Positions 45,964 to 56,690 of a stretch of 64,000 nucleotides of DNA are shown here, piece by piece; the stretch's first letter is position 1; the number at the start of each line of letters is the position of its first letter. Source of the stretch: Tubulanus polymorphus (lineage: Eukaryota; Nemertea; Palaeonemertea; Tubulaniformes; Tubulanidae); contig NC_134034.1 of NCBI RefSeq assembly GCF_964204645.1, forward strand, positions 1,302,001 to 1,366,000, written 5' to 3'. The notes below the pieces were generated by a model. The model was not told where the DNA came from. It did not search any database and was given only the letters and a program-made list of their open reading frames with translations. Made by a program: the position numbers and the translations under genes.

Positions 45964-48900
45964 TTATTTTTTGGCGTGGTACGCGTTCTCTTCGATCCAC
46001 GTGCTGATTGAAGCGCTCGATAATTTGGTACATATGACCGGTATTTCACCGGTGGCCGAACTCGCCGAGATAATGCCGTACGCCTTACCATCGCTGACTA
46101 CAGCGCCACCTGCATCACCCTAAATACATCACAACAAAAAACATCTAAAAACATCACTTGTATTTTTCGTAAGTCCCCTATGACATCATCAAATTGTCTA
46201 CTAGTGATTTGATCTATAGACATTTCTAGAAAAGATACCTGCCTCCATAAATCCCCCTATGGCATCATCAAATTGTCTACTAGTGATTTGATCTATAGAC
46301 ACTTCTAGAAAATATGCCTGCCTCCATAAATCCCCCTATGACATCATCAAATTGTCTACTAGTGATTTGATCTATAGACACTTCTAGAAAATATGCCTGC
46401 CTCCATAAATCCCTCTATGACATCATCAAATTGTCTGCTAGTGATTTGAGGTACCGCTAGAAAAGATGTCTTCCTCAATAAATCCCCCTATGCCATCATC
46501 AAATACAGGGAAATACTTACGCCACCAGTGTCGGTGCCTTCGTTCTGGGCTTCGATACAAAATTGATCAATTCCAATAGATACAGTTTCATCCCATTCCT
46601 CTAGAAATTCATTCCATTTCTGTTGACAGTCGGCGTTTGAAATGACGGTGAACACTGCGTATTGAAGTTTGTCCGGAAGGACCTAACAGTGAAATAGATA
46701 TAGTATAAAACCTCAACCGTGCGTCCGAAACCCAAACACCTCGTGAAATCTTAATCATACGATACGTACGGAATCATTCATGACCGTTCGGCCCCAGCCG
46801 GATATCGTACAACTCGCACCGGCAGCTAGTTCATCACCAGGTAGCGCTAGTGGTAATAAACTGGAATCGGGGAACTGAGAATCGTCTGATTTCACAACAG
46901 CGATATCTGAATCTGCAATGATAATACACGATAAGACTGAACACGGACCCGGGGCCGGGGAGGGAGGAGAGGAGGGTAGGGGGGGGGGGGGTTAAGCCGG
47001 TTTCACTCTTGTACGGATATACAACTCACCCGCGTCATCAGTGTTGAAATTTTCGTGTATTTTATAAGTCGTCGCATCAAAATTCGCCAGTTCTTTTTCG
47101 GTTCCGACAAAAACGCTGAATTCAACGGGTCTTAGCGAATGAAATGAACAATTATACACAGTGTGAAAAGTAATTAGGCCATTATTACGTAGAGGATTAC
47201 AAAAAGTGGCCACCTACGATTTAACAAAAAGTCATCCTTAGTAACTAATCGTAATATCACTGATTTGCTGAAACCGTCTGATCGATAATGAGAAGGTCGT
47301 CATAAGTAACTAAATATGTTTTACTGAATCGTTGAAGTCATTGAGAATAAGAAGGTCGTCATTAGTAACTAATCATAATTTTACTGAATCGTTGAAGTCA
47401 TCGAGAATGAGAAGGTCGTCATTAGTAACTAATCATAATTTTACTGAATCGTTGAAGTCATCGAGAATGAGAAGGTCGTCATTAGTAACTAATCATAATT
47501 TTACTGAATCGTTGAAGTCATTGAGAATGAGAAGGTCGTCATTAGTAACTAATCATAATTTTACTGAATCGTTGAAGTCATCGAGAATGAGAAGGTCGTC
47601 ATTAGTAATTAATCATAATTTTACTGAATCGTTGAAGTCATTGAGAATAAGAAGGTCGTCATTAGTAACTAATCATAATTTTACTGAATCGTTGAAGTCA
47701 TTGAGAATGAGAAGGTCGTCATTAGTAACTAATCATAATTTTACTGAATCGTTGAAGTCATCGAGAATGAGAAGGTCGTCATTAGTAATTAATCATAATT
47801 TTACTGAATCGTTGAAGTCATTGAGAATAAGAAGGTCGTCATTAGTAACTAATCATAATTTTACTGAATCGTTGAAGTCATTGAGAATGAGAAGGTCGTC
47901 ATTAGTAACTAATTATAATTTTACTGAATCGTTGAAGTCATTGAGAATGAGAAGGTCGTCATTAGTAACTAATCATAATTTTACTGAATCGTTGAAGTCA
48001 TTGAGAATAAGAAGGTCGTCATTAGTAACTAATCATAATTTTACTGAATCGTTGAAGTCATTGAGAATGAGAAGGTCGTCATTAGTGACTAATCATAATT
48101 TTACTGAATCGTTGAAGTCATTGAGAATGAGAAGGTCGTCATTAGTAATTAATCATAATTTTACTGAATCGTTGAAGTCATTGAGAATGAGAAGGTCGTC
48201 ATTAGTAACTAATCATAATTTTACTGAATCGTTGAAGTCATTGAGAATAAGAAGGTCGTCATTAGTAACTAATCATAATTTTACTGAATCGTTGAAGTCA
48301 TCGAGAATGAGAAGGTCGTCATTAGTAACTAATCATAATTTCACTGAATCGTTGAAGTCATTGAGAATGAGAAGGTCGTCATTAGTAACTAATCATAATT
48401 TTACTGAATCGTTGAAGTCATTGAGAATGAGAAGGTCGTCATTAGTAACTAATCATAATTTCACTGAATCGTTGAAGTCATTGAGAATAAGAAGGTCGTC
48501 ATTAGTAACTAATCATAATTTTACTGAATCGTTGAAGTCATTGAGAATAAGAAGGTCGTCATTAGTAACTAATCATAATTTCACTGAATCGTTGAAGTCA
48601 TTGAGAATAAGAAGGTCGTCATTAGTAACTAATCATAATTTTACTGAATCGTTGAAGTCATTGAGAATGAGAAGGTCGTCATTAGTAACTAATCATAATT
48701 TTACTGAATCGTTGAAGTCATTGAGAATGAGAAGGTCGTCATTAGTAACTAATCATAATTTCACTGAATCGTTGAAGTCATTGAGAATAAGAAGGTCGTC
48801 ATTAGTAACTAATCATAATTTTACTGAATCGTTGAAGTCATTGAGAATGAGAAGGTCGTCATTAGTAACTAATCATAATTTACTGATTGAATCGTTGAAG

Positions 48901-49987
48901 TCATTGAGAATAAGAAGGTCGTCATTAGTAACTAATCATAATTTTACTGAATCGTTGAAGTCATTGAGAATAAGAAGGTCGTCATTAGTAACTAATCATA
49001 ATTTTACTGAATCGTTGAAGTCATTGAGAATGAGAAGGTCGTCATTAGTAACTAATCATAATTTACTGATTGAATCGTTGAAGTCATTGAGAATAAGAAG
49101 GTCGTCATTAGTAACTAATCATAATTTTACTGAATCGTTGAAGTCATTGAGAATGAGAAGGTCGTCATTAGTAACTAATCATAATTTACTGATTGAATCG
49201 TTGAAGTCATTGAGAATGAGAAGGTCGTCATTAGTAATTAATCATAATTTTACTGAATCGTTGAAGTAATCAAAAGAGAAGGTCGTAATCAGAAACTATA
49301 ATCATAATTTACTGATTGAATCGTTGAATGTATTATGAGTCAGACGCTGATCCCGCTTTGTAACCAAGAATTGCCAAAGCGGGAATTAGAAATAGAATTG
49401 GAACTTACAAGCTCTTGTTAAAAAAGCAACTGGCGCTGGTTATCAGAGTTTTCTCATTCATGACGAAACCTCCGCACGACTCTGGAAGTTGTATCCAAGC
49501 TTGCCAGGGGAAATGGCCCGGTGTCGCATCTTGGCCGTGTATTATTTGCTCTGCAATATAAAGGAAATGTATAAAAGCAATTTTCACAACTCTTTCCTGC
49601 TGGCTGTTTTAAGGCCCAGGCTAACCGTTCACACTGGTGCCCACTGGGCCTGTGCCAAACTTTGCCGACCAATTACGTCCGTCGGACCAGATTCCACCGA
49701 CGTAAATGCAAATTGGACCCGTAATTGACTCGCCTCGCTTGCCACAGCATCTTTTCAGAGACCACAGCTCCATTACTTAATAAACGTTGAGTTAATGATC
49801 CAATTTAACTTGGACTCGGGCTTGGATTCCAACTAGTTTGACCTGCACCAAATCGTCTCCGTTTAACCGTCGTGGTTAGAACGAAATAACTCATCAAAAA
49901 CTTACGCGAAGGAGCAATGAATCCGGCAACAATGAAGATCACAACGGTCGCTATCGAGGAATGCATCATCCTGAATGAAGCTAGCAT
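45964..49987 (-). CDS. Secreted trypsin-fold serine protease homologue, catalytically dead
   Basis: Complete, six exons: 49987-49906, 49550-49409, 47130-47030, 46912-46770, 46682-46521 and 46119-45964; 261 aa. It has a signal peptide (about residues 1-27), an IVGG-like start IIHGQ (30-34), the PWQAWIQ strand, CISGWGR-like CTISGWGRT, and a C-terminal helix STWIEENAYH, all of the S1 (chymotrypsin) fold. The catalytic Asp is kept (D111 in SDIAVVK). The His position reads ITSASC instead of LTAAHC (Ser68), and the catalytic Ser motif reads GDAGGA instead of GDSGGP (Ala213). Both changes are plain in the DNA, with no frameshift or stop, so this is a non-catalytic homologue rather than a broken gene. 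Such homologues act as cofactors or binding proteins in invertebrate immunity and development; this one's role is unknown. Intron 2 holds a 2.1-kb satellite. Confidence 0.93.
46166..46503 (+). repeat. 78-bp dispersed tandem repeat, about 4 units
   Basis: Well-preserved units of the 984-1361 family, in the last intron of the serine protease homologue. Confidence 0.92.
47225..49335 (+). repeat. 60-bp satellite array, about 35 units
   Basis: Nearly uniform 60-bp units (TTAGTAACTAATCATAATTT, TACTGAATCGTTGAAGTCAT, TGAGAATGAGAAGGTCGTCA) in intron 2 of the protease homologue. Sixty is a multiple of three, which gives a 645-codon open frame with 20-residue period; I regard it as an artefact. Each unit includes the palindrome TTAGTNACTAA. 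Confidence 0.97.
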
Positions 49988-52204
49988 GTTGATTCTAAGC
50001 GGGTATTATATCATGTTCACTATGTAGCGCTCTCTCGTTCAAGTTCTGACACTTTGACATGTTTTCACAAAATCTTATCATTTCATTGACAATTTATGTC
50101 AAATCGTGTACGTACATTCTATTTTCCTACACGTGGCTTCAGAGGGTAGAGGGATTTAATGAATAGGGGCTTCTTTAGACAGTTGTGTCCAGGTAGATGA
50201 TCTCTGGTAGAACTCAGACCTCATATTCATATAGACCTCGTATTTTTATTTATTTTCATTGGCCAGTTCCACAGTTATGTGGGTTCAATTCGACTCTGGA
50301 TCCAGTTCCACAGTTGTGTGGGTTCAATTCGACTCTGGATCCAGTTCCACAGTTGTGTGGGTTAAATTTAACTCTGGATCCAGTTCCACAGTTGTGTGGG
50401 TTTAATTCGACTCTGGATCCAGTTCCACAGTTGTGTGGGTTTAATTCGACTCTGGATCCAGTTCCACAGTTGTGTGGGTTCAATTCGACTCTGGATCCAG
50501 TTCCACAGTTGTGTGGGTTCAATTCGACTCTGGATCCAGTTCCACAGTTGTGTGGGTTCAATTCGACTCTGGATCCAGTTCCACAGTTGTGTGGGTTCAA
50601 TTCGACTCTGGATCCAGTTCCACAGTTGTGTGGGTTTAATGTGACTCTGGATCCAGTTCCACAGTTGTGTGGGTTCAATTCGACTCTGGACCCAGTTCCA
50701 CAGTTGTGTGGGTTCAATTCGACTCTGGATCCAGTTCCACAGTTGTGTGGGTTCAATTCGACTCTGGATCCAGTTCCACAGTTGTGTGGGTTCAATTCGA
50801 TTCTGGATCCAGTTCCACAGTTGTGTGGGTTCAATTCGACTCTGGATCCAGTTCCACAGTTGTGTGGGTTCAATTCGACTCGGGATCCAGTTCCACAGTT
50901 GTGTGGGTTCAATTCGACTCTGGATCCAGTTCCACAGTTGTGTGGGTTCAATTCGACTCTGGATCCAGTTCCACAGTTGTGTGGGTTCAATTCGACTCTG
51001 GATCCAGTTCCACAGTTGTGTGGGTTTAATGTGACTCTGGATCCAGTTCCACAGTTGTGTGGGTTCAATTCGACTCTGGACCCAGTTCCACAGTTGTGTG
51101 GGTTCAATTCGACTCTGGATCCAGTTCCACAGTTGTGTGGGTTCAATTCGACTCTGGATCCAGTTCCACAGTTGTGTGGGTTCAATTCGACTCTGGATCC
51201 AGTTCCACAGTTGTGTGGGTTCAATTCGACTCTGGATCCAGTTCCACAGTTGTGTGGGTTTAATTCGACTCTGGATCCAGTTCCACAGTTGTGTGGGTTT
51301 AATTTGCTTTAAACTAAGTATAGCACAGGCACATTTAATTCATGTTGAAAAATAGCGCAGAATTCACCGTTTGAAAACAACCTGTCAGTTTTAGCCGAGA
51401 TAAAATGTCAATTATAATCAGTGACAGCCGCGTCAGAATCAGATCGGGAAATATTGAAAATATTCCTGGCTAGAATATCAACTGGTGACGCAGTTAGTTA
51501 AACTCATGGGGTACATGTGGCTGTCAGTGCCGTGTCACCTACAGTCACCTGAAATATTCTATATCTGTATATCGTGATATAGTGAAATATATACTTATTA
51601 TTGAAATTATAAACGAATTCTATTTTCATTCTGTTTGTCTGAAGCTATATACCTGCGGGGTTATAACGTGGAACGGTATCTCGTTAGATATGGGGAGTTT
51701 TAGGGCCCGGGTGGAAGGGACAATACGATGGTGACTGTCTCTTTCCAATTTGGGAAAGCGGAAAAATCAAGCGTGTGAAATATTTTTGGAAAAACTTCGG
51801 AATTTCAAATCCACGTAACTGTTGGGAACTATTCGAAAATACCTGAGCGGATAGGCCGTTCCTTTCAGCATTTTCAAAATTACAATCATTCGGGACTTAA
51901 GCTAAAAATTGTCTTTCTTTTGACCAGCCAGTGGCGCCACGTAGCGTCGCTATTGATTACCATTAGTCGTATTCTTTTGTGAATATAAAAATGAAATCTT
52001 AACTGAAAAATCGCCATATATTCAAAACACATTGTTTCGGTATTTTCTTTATGAAATATTTGTCCTAAATTTTAGGAGTATAGTTTGATATAACGAAAAT
52101 ACTCAGATCAATGTTAATATTGATATATTTATGATTTAATTCAAACACCGGTAAGATAACATCCGGGTCAGTCATATATATAAAATGGCGGATGTTACGT
52201 AAGC
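49988..52204. other. Spacer upstream of the U1 gene
   Basis: Contains the 39-bp minisatellite (50261-51305) and about 900 bp of unremarkable AT-rich DNA. TATATATAAAAT at about 52176-52187, some 20-30 bp before the U1 start, could act as a TATA element. No coding gene seen. Confidence 0.5.
50261..51305 (+). repeat. 39-bp minisatellite family, about 27 units
   Basis: The most uniform array of the family: GTTCCACAGTTGTGTGGGTT + CAATTCGACTCTGGATCCA. Open frames exist on both strands (371 and 322 codons) and in two further frames, which shows they are a property of the repeat. A longer period is visible: a TTTAATGTGACTCTGG variant unit at about 50635 recurs 390 bp (ten units) later at about 51025. 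Confidence 0.95.
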
Positions 52205-52225
52205 ATACTTACCTGGCACAGAGGT

Positions 52226-52240
52226 CCACCGTGATCTGGA
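52226..52240 (+). repeat. Target-site duplication, left copy
   Basis: CCACCGTGATCTGGA, identical to 53359-53373. It flanks the LINE and is part of U1 stem-loop I. Confidence 0.95.
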
Positions 52241-53314
52241 CCATAGTCCATGCAAAATTCGGCCACATAAAACCAATTAGTCAAAATAAAATCCAAACAA
52301 TTCTAAACGAACATAACATAAATTGGGCTCAAATATGGGGAGACATTTATCATCCAATAACTGAGAATAAATTAGGGGATATGCAATGGAGGTTTCTACA
52401 CGATACCCTAGCTACAGCAACTAAACTCGTGACATGGCAAGTTTCTAACGACCCTACCTGTAAAATATGCGGCCGTGCAGCCACTAATACGCATGTCATA
52501 ATTGAATGTCCGGCAGCTGTAAGACTTTTTACTAGATTTCAAACGATAATAGCTCAGGTAGCAGAACAACCAGCCCTCTTAACTAAACGTACAATTTGTT
52601 TTGGTTTTTCTAAACAAGCGATCATAAATCCACACAGTAGGCGTATATGTAACTATTTGATAACGGTCTTGAAATGGACACTGTATAAGAATCATCGCAA
52701 GGCATGCGCAGGAGAAACTGAACTAGATATGAAAAATTATGCTCGTAATTTTATAGCCAAACGATTGAAACAGGAGATTACGGCCAGGAAAAATATTAAT
52801 GTTTGGACTCAAAATGAAACACTGATCAGATGCAACGGAAATAATTACTTTATAAATGAAATAGCACTCAGTACGATTAATGATATTTTGTAAGGCCAGA
52901 AAAGAGCGTTTAGGTTTCTGTAAATAGCAATTAAATCGTTTTATACATACTATACATGTGACTGTGAATGATGACTTGATATTTCTATACTAGACAAAAG
53001 TATTCCTATTTTGTAAATATAAAGAATAATTTGTGTCATTACGGATAATGTGTAAATATTGGAAAGAATTAAACGATGTATGTATGATGTGTAGTGAAAT
53101 GTTCCAGTTAATGCAGTTTGAATTGTCTTCTTAATATACATATACGACTGTTACTAACCAGTGTTATGAATAACGTTTAAATCGAATTGAAAAGAATTAA
53201 ATATACATTTATGATTGCTTGGAATATGATGTAAATACCTCCAGTCCCCCACCTGACTCCAGTGGGTGTGATGTAGTTGTTATGGAGCCTTCCTTCTGTA
53301 AAATAAAGTTTATA

Positions 53315-53358
<44 letters not shown>
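52241..53358 (+). mobile_element. 5'-truncated LINE (non-LTR retrotransposon) inserted in U1 snRNA
   Basis: About 1.1 kb: the C-terminal end of a reverse-transcriptase ORF (to 52893), an AT-rich 3' UTR of about 420 bp, AATAAA-like AAAATAAAG at about 53299-53307 and a poly(A) tract of roughly 39 A (53319-53358). It is flanked by perfect 15-bp duplications. These are the marks of target-primed reverse transcription with 5' truncation. Poly(A) length and perfect duplications suggest a recent event. Confidence 0.94.
52243..52893 (+). pseudogene. LINE reverse-transcriptase C-terminal fragment (zf-RVT region)
   Basis: About 216 codons without a start codon of its own, joined in frame to U1-derived sequence upstream. 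It contains IWGDIYHPITENKLGDMQWR, FLHDTLATATKLVTWQVSND and the cysteine/histidine motif CKICGRAATNTHVIIEC (C-x2-C-x7-H-x4-C) typical of the C-terminus of L1/Tx1-group LINE proteins. No restriction-like endonuclease PD...D motif follows, so the element probably encoded an apurinic-type endonuclease in its missing 5' part. The remaining frame is uninterrupted. Confidence 0.88.
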
Positions 53359-53360
<2 letters not shown>

Positions 53361-53373
53361 ACCGTGATCTGGA
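53359..53373 (+). repeat. Target-site duplication, right copy
   Basis: CCACCGTGATCTGGA directly after the poly(A) tract, matching 52226-52240. Confidence 0.95.
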
Positions 53374-54600
53374 AGGCGGTGCCTCTATGGCGAGGCCTGT
53401 CATTGCACTAAGACTGGTTGACCCATACGATCTCCCCAAATGTGGGAGACTCGGGTGTGCAATTTCTGGTAGTGGGGGACTGCGTACGCGCTATCCCCTC
53501 CATACAACAAACTAAGCATAGAACATACTAATGACATTTGAGAGAATTGTGAACATTGCTACGAAGATCGCTGAACATCCTCCCCGACATCTTAAATGCC
53601 ACGGTACGAAACCCTGCCACACTAGCCCGAGTGGATGTAAGTATCTTTTGTGGATACTAGCCGAAACCTTCCAAACTAGTGGAAAAGGGGATCAGTTAAC
53701 ACTGCAATCAAAAGGGCTTTACAAAATAAAGCCTCTCAGCCGCGGATCCGGCAGCCTGGTGTATCGCATTTTTCGAGACACCAAACCTCGGAGCAGATTT
53801 ACTTTCTAAGTATTTCAGATCGATGTGTTGGAAATATTTTTTATCTTCAAATATCTTTATCTATTAAAAAAAATCTTTTTATCGTCTTTTTAGTAGCACC
53901 CTATTATTTATTTGATTGATAGATTTCGTTTGATTTGATTTGATTTGATTTGGTGGATCCCTTTCAAACCCACCACAGCTGCCGCCGGGAACGAAAAAGG
54001 GTTAACGTCCCAACAAAAGTTCAGTATGTATCTGGAGGTGATGTCATTCTAAAATTTCACGCTTTCCCGCGACAATGTGTATTCGGGACAAGAGGTTTGA
54101 CCAATTACAAAATTATGTTTCAATTGATAAAAGCGTCGCTGAATAATTTCTGAATTATTCAATATTTCGGTTTTCGAATAGGCACATACATTACAATATT
54201 CCATATATGAATTGAGGATGTACTAATTGAGGATGTACTAATTGAGGATGTACTAATTGAGGATGTACTAATGATGTACTAATGATTTCGTGCTGGCTTG
54301 GTAGTTTTAGATTATTATCCATATTCGGTTAATACGAAGTAGTCGTAACAGTTACCGATTCAGAATATGAATTCGGTTAAATCGTAAAACCTGTCGCATA
54401 AAGTCATCCGAGCAACATTTATGAATTATACCATGAAATATAAGTTTGGTGGAACTGGAAGGGGGATAACTGGGTCCAGTGTTTCGATTCCAGAGTCAAA
54501 GCTACAACCCAGGGTCCAGTTCCAGTGGTTCCGAGTTAAGATTTAACTCTTGAGTTAAATCATTTGAAATGAATTAACTTTAACTCACAGAGTTAACTCT

Positions 54601-54964
54601 AAAGCCTAGCGCACATCGACACTGCGATTGGAGACAACTAGTTGCTACCGAACGATTACCCCGCGCACATCGAAATCTAGTTACAACCGGTCAGTTGCAG
54701 CAACTGCATGGCGCGTGTCGATCGTCGAGATCCAGAGCGCGCACATCGACGGATATGACTGCGATTGAGTACAACCAGTTGCTCAAAAGTAGAACATGGG
54801 CAACTGGCTGGAACTGGAGATAGATCGACGCTTACCAATCGTAAGCTCGCTCACATCGACACGTTCAAGCAACTGATCGTATCCAGCCAGTTCCTCTCAT
54901 GCGCCGAAAACTGCCTTGCAACTAGTTGTCTCCAATCGCAGTGTCGATGTGCGCTATAGGCTTT
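54601..54964. mobile_element. Inverted-repeat element with AAAGCCTAGCGCACATCGAC ends
   Basis: About 364 bp with terminal inverted repeats of roughly 48 bp: AAAGCCTAGCGCACATCGAC, ACTGCGATTGGAGACAACTA at the left and the matching complement at the right. The interior repeats CGCACATCGA-type words. Similar design to 15829-16163. Confidence 0.8.
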
Positions 54965-55235
54965 ACTCTCTATACCGCCATACTCTCAATACCGCCACAC
55001 TCTCTATACCGCCATACTCTCTATACCGCCATACTCTCAATACCGCCACACTCTCTATACCGCCATACTCTCAATACCGCCACACTCTCTATACTGCCAC
55101 ACTCTCTATACCGCCATACTCTCAATACCGCCACACTCTCTATACCGCCACACTCTCTATACCGCCATACTCTCAATACCGCCACACTCTCTATACCGCC
55201 ATACTCTCTATACCGCCACACTCTCAATACCGCCA
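54965..55235. repeat. CTCTCTATACCGCCA minisatellite
   Basis: 15-bp units, CTCTCTATACCGCCA and CTCAATACCGCCA/TA variants, about 18 copies. Open frames in several phases are artefacts. Confidence 0.93.
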
Positions 55236-55539
55236 AAATCATTCTGCACCGATGTTGGCGGTATATCGGGTGGTGGTGTTGACCGTAGGCCTATAAAATA
55301 TCTAGTATCTGAGTTTCTTGTTTAGATATCGTTGGTAATGAAGGAATCGGTCAATAATTCGTTAGATAAGATTTTGTCGTTTCACTCGATTCAGTTATAG
55401 ATGCGTTAAATATATATCACAGTTAAATATGCAACCCTAAATTACGTTGGATTTGAACCGATTAAATTTTCACCCTAATTCACAGTAATAACCTCATCAT
55501 AATGTACATATTTAGAACAATTAGATTTGTTGAAAACCT

Positions 55540-55547
55540 ATAAAAAC
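55540..55547 (+). promoter_or_regulatory. TATA box of the cysteine-rich peptide gene
   Basis: TATAAAAA, followed about 60 bp later by a clean splice donor (AAG at 55606-55608, then GTAAGT). This implies a short non-coding first exon of some 30-40 bases ending at 55608. Confidence 0.65.
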
Positions 55548-55974
55548 GGATTTCTGGAACTAAATATCATTGCTTGCAAGTGTCGTCTGCAATACGTAAC
55601 GTGATAAGGTAAGTACTTTCTTCAGTGGGTTGAATCATTTCGCTAGGTTTCTGGTGAACCGTCGCCGCTATGCAATTTTTATCCCATCAGAATCGCCATC
55701 TTTTAGAGTTTCATCTGCTAATCTGGTATGAGCAGATCTCTAATTAATTGCTGAATATGGTTTTCTCCATCTTTATTTTTGCCAATCCGTCGAATATCCA
55801 TATATGGACATATCCGTCGAATAAAATCGTGAACTGCCTAATATGGTCAATTCCATCTTGAATATTTTTTCTGGACCCGTCGACTTTCAGTTATCGGAAA
55901 CAAAAGAGCGACAAGCATAAAATCGATTCTTCCTGTACGCAAGTTAATATTCGACGGTTCGTCTGAAAGCTGAC

Positions 55975-56105
55975 GATTTGACTCTGGATCCAGTTCCACA
56001 GTTGTGCGCGGGTTTAATCTGACTGTGGATCCAGTTCCACAGTTGTGCGCGGGTTTAATCTGACTGTGGATCCAGTTCCACAGTTGTGTGTGGGTTTGAT
56101 TTGAC
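55975..56105 (+). repeat. 39-bp minisatellite family, about 3 units
   Basis: Three units with an extra CGCG (GTTGTGCGCGGGTTTAATCT), in the first intron of the cysteine-rich peptide gene. Confidence 0.88.
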
Positions 56106-56237
56106 TGTATGGCGGAATCATCATTTCATTGTATTCTTATTTGATGTAAATTGTAAGTTTCAGTCCTTTATTTTCGGCTCTGGACGACCCACATCTCCGT
56201 TAGAGCGCGCATGCGATATGTTTTGTTTCATTTCAGA

Positions 56238-56690
56238 ATGTTTACTAAAACTCTATTCATAACCTTGGCCTTGTTTATGGTCGTTGGAGCTATGGTAGCG
56301 ACTGCAGGTACGGTAATCTATGCCCGATTCACGGGGAGCAACCTAGGGCCCAGAGCCCATATTTCTTTGAATCGCAACTCGTCCTGCGGTTTTATTGCCC
56401 ATAGGATACCTATCGAACCGACGTATAAATCCTATAAACCATGTACCCCTTAGAAATGGCTCGCTACTAGTCGAGTATACATTCGGATCACAACCGTAGC
56501 CCTTCCTCGCTCGTTTTATTCATACGTAGCTTTACCACCGATAACGTCTGGTCTTATAATTTTAGGGGACCAGATGAAAAGGGAAACTTTTGAGTCGTGC
56601 ACCTGCAATGGCGAGACGGGATCGTTATTTGAGAAATCGCTTGCTGATGATTGTTGCGAACAAGATGACAAATACTGCTGCGTGTTTTAG
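56238..56690 (+). CDS. Small secreted cysteine-rich peptide precursor
   Basis: Two coding exons, 56238-56307 and 56566-56690, after a non-coding exon ending at 55608; 64 aa in total. The first coding exon is almost exactly the signal peptide: MFTKTLF then a hydrophobic core (ITLALFMVVGAMVATAG). The second encodes about 40 residues with six cysteines in the pattern C-x-C-x15-CC-x6-CC, acidic overall, ending VF. The acceptor just before the start (TTTCAG ending 56236), the good donor and acceptor, the TATA box and an AATAAA at about 56852 all support a real gene. Splitting the signal peptide and mature peptide by an intron is usual for secreted antimicrobial, hormone-like or venom-type peptides; I cannot say which this is. 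The cysteine pattern does not match a family I can name. Confidence 0.78.

Larger units (their letters stand above)
52205..53499 (+). ncRNA. U1 snRNA gene, interrupted by a LINE insertion
   Basis: 52205-52240 is the 5' end of U1: ATACTTACCTGGC, the 5' splice-site recognition sequence, then the 5' side of stem-loop I. After the insertion, 53359-53373 repeats the last 15 bases, and 53374-53499 gives the rest. Removing the insert and one repeat leaves about 162 nt, the normal U1 length (164 in human). Recognisable are stem-loop I (AGAGG/CCTCT and CACCG/CGGTG pairs), loop II CATTGCAC (U1A site), stem III CCCCAAATGTGGG, an Sm site AATTTCTGG, and stem IV with a GCG-TACG-CGC tetraloop. Loop I reads GATCTGGAAGG where the usual sequence is GATCACGAAGG. 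As it stands the gene cannot make normal U1. Other U1 copies elsewhere must supply the function. Confidence 0.93.
53500..55533. other. Spacer between U1 and the cysteine-rich peptide gene
   Basis: Holds a 93-codon frame at 53531-53809 with no recognised family, short ATTGAGGATGTACTA repeats (54208-54290), an inverted-repeat element (54601-54964) and a CTCTCTATACCGCCA minisatellite (54965-55235). No gene supported. Confidence 0.5.

Noticed and set aside
47332-49269. 645-codon open frame with 20-residue period
   Set aside because: It is the 60-bp satellite; the period is divisible by three and the unit lacks stops. It lies in an intron of a well-supported minus-strand gene.
50197-51312. 371-codon frame [13 protein letters not shown] and its 322-codon antisense partner
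   Set aside because: Frames are open on both strands and in other phases at once, which a 39-bp stop-free repeat explains.
52192-52240. ATG at 52192 as the true start of the LINE ORF
   Set aside because: The bases before 52241 are U1 promoter and U1 RNA sequence joined by chance in frame; the LINE begins after the target duplication.
53531-53809. 93-codon frame after the U1 gene
   Set aside because: No family resemblance, no clear promoter or splice evidence; too short to call alone.
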